From JBGPIK01 sp041484845 (GTDB lineage: Bacteria > Desulfobacterota > Binatia > UBA9968): a stretch of DNA of 9,817 nt. The stretch lies in the NCBI GenBank assembly GCA_041484845.1, contig JBGPIK010000258.1:1-9817 (forward strand). Direction: 5' to 3'. The position numbers were made by a program, and so were the translations under genes. Shown here one piece after another: positions 6,958 through 9,817 of the stretch; position 1 is the stretch's first letter, and each line of letters opens with the position of its first letter. Under the pieces are notes generated by a model that saw nothing but the letters and a program-made list of their open reading frames with translations, had not been told where the DNA came from and searched no databases.

Positions 6958-7857
6958 ATGACATTAAAAATGGCCACATCTGAACTCGGAGGGACTTTCT
7001 ATACTCAGGGATCGGCCTTCGTCGAGTTATTTAACCGGGGACGCGCCGAAGGGGACAAATGTGTTGTGATAACCAGTGACGCGAGTATTCACAATGCCGA
7101 GCAATTAGACCGCGGCGAGATCGAGTTTGGTTTCATGGCATCCAACTGGATCGGTCGGGCTAAGGACGGAACGCCGCCCTTCAATCGCAAGATCGAGCTG
7201 CGGATGGTTGCACCGGCCAATGCGGGGCCGATGTTTTTTGTGACATTAGCGAATTCCCCAATAAAAAGCGTCACCGATTTCAAAAATGCGCGCATCGCCA
7301 TCGGTTTCAAGGGAAGCGGCATGGAGCAACACGTGCGAACCATCTTTGGCGTCTTGGGAATTTCATTCGACAGCTTCACACCCGTCTACATGAGTTTTGC
7401 AGAAGGCGCCGATGCCTTGATCAAGGGAGGAATCGACGCTCAATTCCAGCCTCCCATTCCGAACCGGGTGATGACCGATCTCAGCCAACGCGCGGATGTG
7501 CGGGTGGTACCCTACGCGCCGGGGCAGCTGGAGAGGATTCTCGCCCAAGTGCCGTTTTATCGCCCTGTCACGATGGCTCAGGGAGTATTTCGCGGCGTCG
7601 TGGCCGATGTCGCGCAAATCGCCGTCGTCAATGTTCTTGTTACGCATGAAAGGGTAGCCGACGCGATCGTTCACGACATGGCCTGGACCATTTCCGGCAA
7701 TCTCGACAGACTTCCGGAAATGAACCCGCTCTTCAAAGGAATCAATAATTTATTCGAGCCGCTCAAGACTAAAGGCGCCGCCGCCTTGGAATTTGGCGGG
7801 GTACCGCTCCATCCGGGCGCGCTACGCGCTTACAAAGAAACAGGTTGGTTGCGCTGA
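6958..7857 (+). CDS. TAXI-family TRAP-type solute-binding protein without a signal peptide
   Basis: A 299-residue protein of the TAXI family (NMT1_3-like), whose members usually capture organic acids or amino acids in the periplasm for TRAP permeases. The family look is clear. The first strand and its glycine turn (A-T-S-E-L-G-G-T-F-Y-T-Q-G) come at once at the N-terminus. The domain continues through I-K-S-V-T-D-F-K-N-A-R-I-A-I-G to the closing stretch L-H-P-G-A-L-R-A-Y-K-E-T-G. Family proteins normally begin with an exported leader of 20-30 residues, and here there is none. The start is well set by GGAGGG seven bases before the ATG, and in-frame stops at 6922, 6931 and 6940 exclude a longer form. 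No TRAP membrane subunit lies downstream; the next gene is convergent. It is divergent from the carboxyltransferase/decarboxylase-like pair. It may be a cytoplasmic binder or an enzyme on a binding-protein fold; that role is inference. Confidence 0.82.
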   Translation: MTLKMATSELGGTFYTQGSAFVELFNRGRAEGDKCVVITSDASIHNAEQLDRGEIEFGFMASNWIGRAKDGTPPFNRKIELRMVAPANAGPMFFVTLANSPIKSVTDFKNARIAIGFKGSGMEQHVRTIFGVLGISFDSFTPVYMSFAEGADALIKGGIDAQFQPPIPNRVMTDLSQRADVRVVPYAPGQLERILAQVPFYRPVTMAQGVFRGVVADVAQIAVVNVLVTHERVADAIVHDMAWTISGNLDRLPEMNPLFKGINNLFEPLKTKGAAALEFGGVPLHPGALRAYKETGWLR

Positions 7858-7914
7858 TTCGGTTGGTAATAGCCGGTAACATTGCGACAGGGAGCTGAAC
7901 GCTCAGGTAAAAGT

Positions 7915-7926
7915 AGGTCTAGACCT
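7915..7926. terminator. 12-bp palindrome in a convergent gap (possible bidirectional terminator)
   Basis: AGGTCTAGACCT is a perfect palindrome in the 139-bp gap between two convergent genes (7858-7996). It is followed by CATTTT on the plus strand and CTTTT on the minus strand, a few bases away. A competing 6-bp pairing TCAGGT (7903-7908) with ACCTGA (7923-7928) is also possible. The stem is short, so this is a weak terminator or a protein-binding palindrome. Nothing else was recognised in the gap. Confidence 0.3.
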
Positions 7927-7996
7927 GACATTTTAGCCACGGACGGTCGAAGGCTGCCCGGCCAGCGCGCAGCGACGAGATCGTCTGCAATATGAT

Positions 7997-8755
7997 TTAT
8001 TGCGATGCGCGAATCAGCCAACTTCCGGAAAGGTCTCCCGCGTTCCATATCCCGCGAACCGCATCATGCGCGGCGGCTTCGAAAATCTCGCCCAAACGGG
8101 CGTCGCGCCGGTGCGGAAAATCCGCCGTCCAACTACCCCCATAATCGCCTTGCGGGTTCTCGGCGCTTGCATGCCAGACGCCGCTCCATCCAGTGGAAAA
8201 TTTTTGCGCAGACCAGGTACCGTGAAGAATGAGTTTCCCCGCACCGTCATACAAAGTCCAGGTCCCCACAAGTTTATCACTTGAAGTGTCAGCCTCGACG
8301 CTCCAGGTGCCCTCGAAACCGCTTCCGTTGCTGGTCCGGGCGCTCCACGTCGACACGTGCTCCGCTTTGAACAGGTCTTTCATTTGAATGCTCGGCGATA
8401 CGTCGGACGCGCGTACCCAGCCGACAACACCTTGTTGAGTCCTTGCCATGTACCAGGTTTCCGGTCCGACCGCCTGGGCCATGGGGGTCAACTCTTCGCC
8501 TTTCTGCAGCGTAGCAACTTTATCTGATTCAATGTCCTGACGACCATAAAGAAAGGCACCCGTTTCACGAACGGTTAACACGGGCGTCGCGCTTTCCGCG
8601 TGCGTGAACGAGGACAAGGCTACGACTAGCAACCACGCTAACGTCGCAAGGCTCCGTACGAAGGCGCGAATCCGCTTCTTTGCTAATAGTAAGCCTCGCG
8701 GTATCGAAATCGTTGAGGCTGTAGCCGGCACCATATCAACACTACTATGAACCAT
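7997..8755 (-). CDS. Secreted SH3b-like protein with G-x-W repeats
   Basis: A 252-residue exported protein of unknown function. After a long basic N-region comes a hydrophobic segment (residues 36-50) ending in T-H-A before E-S, giving a likely signal peptidase cut after Ala53. Residues about 59-121 look like a bacterial SH3 (SH3b) domain: L-T-V-R-E at the start, a Gly-containing K-G-E-E turn, W-Y-M-A-R, and G-W-V-R-A-S-D at the end. The rest carries seven G-x-W units, with Trp at 151, 166, 181, 194, 209, 237 and 246, mostly 13-15 residues apart, suggesting repeated beta strands. Such domains often bind cell-wall material or ligands, but no catalytic motif is visible. The ATG at 8755 has GAGGA about ten bases upstream. 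The N-region is unusually long for a signal peptide, yet no good internal start was found. The gene stands alone, divergent from the MFS gene. Confidence 0.7.
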   Translation of the reverse strand: MVHSSVDMVPATASTISIPRGLLLAKKRIRAFVRSLATLAWLLVVALSSFTHAESATPVLTVRETGAFLYGRQDIESDKVATLQKGEELTPMAQAVGPETWYMARTQQGVVGWVRASDVSPSIQMKDLFKAEHVSTWSARTSNGSGFEGTWSVEADTSSDKLVGTWTLYDGAGKLILHGTWSAQKFSTGWSGVWHASAENPQGDYGGSWTADFPHRRDARLGEIFEAAAHDAVRGIWNAGDLSGSWLIRASQ

Positions 8756-8855
8756 GCATCGAGCATCCTCAATGACGGTCTAGAGGCGCTCTCCCAAAGC
8801 AGGGTTCTGAGTGGAGCAGATCTCATCTTGATACAAAGCGGGATGCCAATGAAAC

Positions 8856-8885
8856 TGGACGTACCCAGGTCTCGCATGTTATAGC
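8856..8885 (+). promoter_or_regulatory. Candidate extended -10 promoter for the MFS gene
   Basis: TGGACG (8856-8861) and TATAGC (8880-8885) are 18 bases apart. A TG one base before the -10 makes it an extended -10 type. Transcription would begin near 8892, upstream of the palindrome at 8913-8922. Each hexamer matches consensus at four of six positions. Confidence 0.35.
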
Positions 8886-8899
8886 CAAACTTCATTTAA

Positions 8900-8929
8900 C
8901 AGCGGTGGACGGCAGTGCACTGTCCGCTG
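8900..8929. promoter_or_regulatory. Palindrome in the MFS leader, possible operator
   Basis: CAGTGCACTG (8913-8922) is a perfect 10-bp palindrome. It is enclosed by CAGCGG (8900-8905) and CCGCTG (8924-8929), which are exact reverse complements. It lies just after the candidate promoter and before the gene start, where a repressor site would be expected. No regulator gene is in the window. The remainder of the 195-bp gap (8756-8950) shows no gene. Confidence 0.3.
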
Positions 8930-8950
8930 CCGCCGATTCCGGAGTTCCGT

Positions 8951-9817
8951 TTGTCTCTGCCAACAAGCAACCAAGAAATGGAGCGAACGCCGGCGCAGGA
9001 CGCGCCTAAACCCGCGTCCGCGCAAATGTTCTGGAGCCCGCTCGATGTATTGCTACGCTTCCGGCTTTTCGAGCCGCTGCGCCACCGCGAGTATCGCTTG
9101 CTCTGGTATGGGCAGATTTTCGCATCCATGGGGACATGGATGGATCAGGTCACCCGTGGTTGGTTGATTTATGAGCTGACGGACTCCGCGCTGCAACTGG
9201 GTCTTGTGCGGGGAGTTCAGGCGATACCGTTTCTCTTATTGTCGCCGATCGCGGGCAGTGCCGCCGACCGCTACTCCCGCAAGATACAGGTGGTAGCCGC
9301 GCAGCTCGTGAACGGCCTGGTTTATATCGCTACGGCGGCGCTCATTGTTTCCGGTCGGATCGAGCCGTGGCACGTCTACGTCACTGCTTTCATCATGGCC
9401 GTTGCGCAGGTGTTTCAACAGCCGGCTCGCGCCGCGATGGTTTCGGATGCGGTACCGCCCGGCAACTTGACCAACGCAATTGGCTTGAATGCCGTTATTT
9501 TCAATGTCGCGCGCAGTCTCGGGCCGGCTCTGGCAGGGCTGCTCATCGCCGTGTCCGGCACCGGTGGCACTTATGCGGTGCAGGCGGTTTTTTTCTTTTT
9601 GGCGACGGTTTGGACCTTGCAACTTCGCTCCGCTCCCCGCGCTCCGGCCGCTGGGCGCGGTCATTCCGGACACGGCGAATCCTTCGGCCAAAGCATCATC
9701 GAAGGCTGGAAATTCAGCTGGAACAACGAGGCTGTTCGCACGGGTTTGCTCATTGTAACGTTTGCCAGTTTGTTTATCGTTCCGTTCACCACGCTGCTGC
9801 CGGTGTTTGCGCGCGAT
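8951..9817 (+). CDS. MFS transporter (MFS_3 / EntS-like exporter), 3' end outside the window
   Basis: N-terminal 289 codons of an inner-membrane major facilitator, open to the right edge. It resembles the drug/siderophore exporter branch. The entry into the first helix is L-R-H-R-E-Y-R-L-L-W-Y-G-Q, followed by W-M-D-Q-V-T-R-G-W-L-I-Y-E-L-T. The loop between helices 2 and 3 carries the family signature G-S-A-A-D-R-Y-S-R-K (from residue 102). About six to seven hydrophobic segments are present, and a charged linker near residues 230-250 leads toward the second half. The TTG at 8951 is preferred because GGAG (8941-8944) lies six bases before it. The ATG at 8978 is in the same frame but has no good Shine-Dalgarno, and a GTG at 8915 is less likely. 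The substrate cannot be told. It is divergent from the SH3b-like gene, with no partner membrane-fusion or outer-membrane gene visible. Confidence 0.85.
   Translation, partial: MSLPTSNQEMERTPAQDAPKPASAQMFWSPLDVLLRFRLFEPLRHREYRLLWYGQIFASMGTWMDQVTRGWLIYELTDSALQLGLVRGVQAIPFLLLSPIAGSAADRYSRKIQVVAAQLVNGLVYIATAALIVSGRIEPWHVYVTAFIMAVAQVFQQPARAAMVSDAVPPGNLTNAIGLNAVIFNVARSLGPALAGLLIAVSGTGGTYAVQAVFFFLATVWTLQLRSAPRAPAAGRGHSGHGESFGQSIIEGWKFSWNNEAVRTGLLIVTFASLFIVPFTTLLPVFARD

Noticed and set aside
6921..6983. 20-codon frame overlapping the TAXI gene start, possible leader peptide
   Set aside because: No ribosome site and its ATG overlaps the candidate -10; likely chance.
8683..8895. 70-codon minus-strand frame upstream of the SH3b-like gene
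   Set aside because: No Shine-Dalgarno, no recognisable product, and it overlaps the signal-peptide region of a better supported gene.
9236..9691. 151-codon minus-strand frame
   Set aside because: Antisense to the clear MFS transporter sequence; product is polar and low-complexity with no domain.

Overview
The window reads as chromosomal DNA from a free-living, probably uncultured, bacterium of moderate GC content. The gene set is a glyoxylate shunt pair, solute-binding-fold proteins without exporters, a biotin-type carboxyltransferase homologue and an MFS exporter. This resembles soil or groundwater lineages such as Desulfobacterota/Binatota, Methylomirabilota or Proteobacteria, but the sequence does not fix the phylum and that placement is a low-confidence inference. 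I saw no phage, transposon, CRISPR array, tRNA or rRNA.

Left part, plus strand (2-4169): the glyoxylate shunt. The first gene is a long isocitrate lyase, open at the left edge; the window begins just before its catalytic Cys motif. It is followed, after a strong terminator hairpin and a second large hairpin, by a complete malate synthase G. Together they turn isocitrate plus acetyl-CoA into succinate and malate, which allows growth on acetate, fatty acids or other C2-yielding substrates.

Middle part (4203-7857): a two-gene minus-strand unit (6731 down to 4203) encodes a pyruvate/oxaloacetate carboxyltransferase-like DRE-TIM enzyme with no biotin carrier domain, and a protein of the 4,5-dihydroxyphthalate decarboxylase-like, periplasmic-binding-protein-fold family with no signal peptide. 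Divergent from it across a 226-bp gap lies a TAXI-type solute-binding protein, also without a signal peptide and without TRAP permease genes nearby. Two binding-fold proteins that look cytoplasmic beside a carboxyltransferase homologue are the most unusual part of the window and may form an undescribed carboxylate-handling module. That function is inference only.

Right part (7997-9817): a minus-strand secreted protein with an SH3b-like domain followed by seven G-x-W repeats, then, divergently, the start of an MFS exporter cut by the right edge. The MFS gene is best read from a TTG start with its own Shine-Dalgarno, and a palindrome lies in its leader. Intergenic stretches are short, and the only candidate regulatory elements seen are hairpins, palindromes and weak promoter-like sequences.
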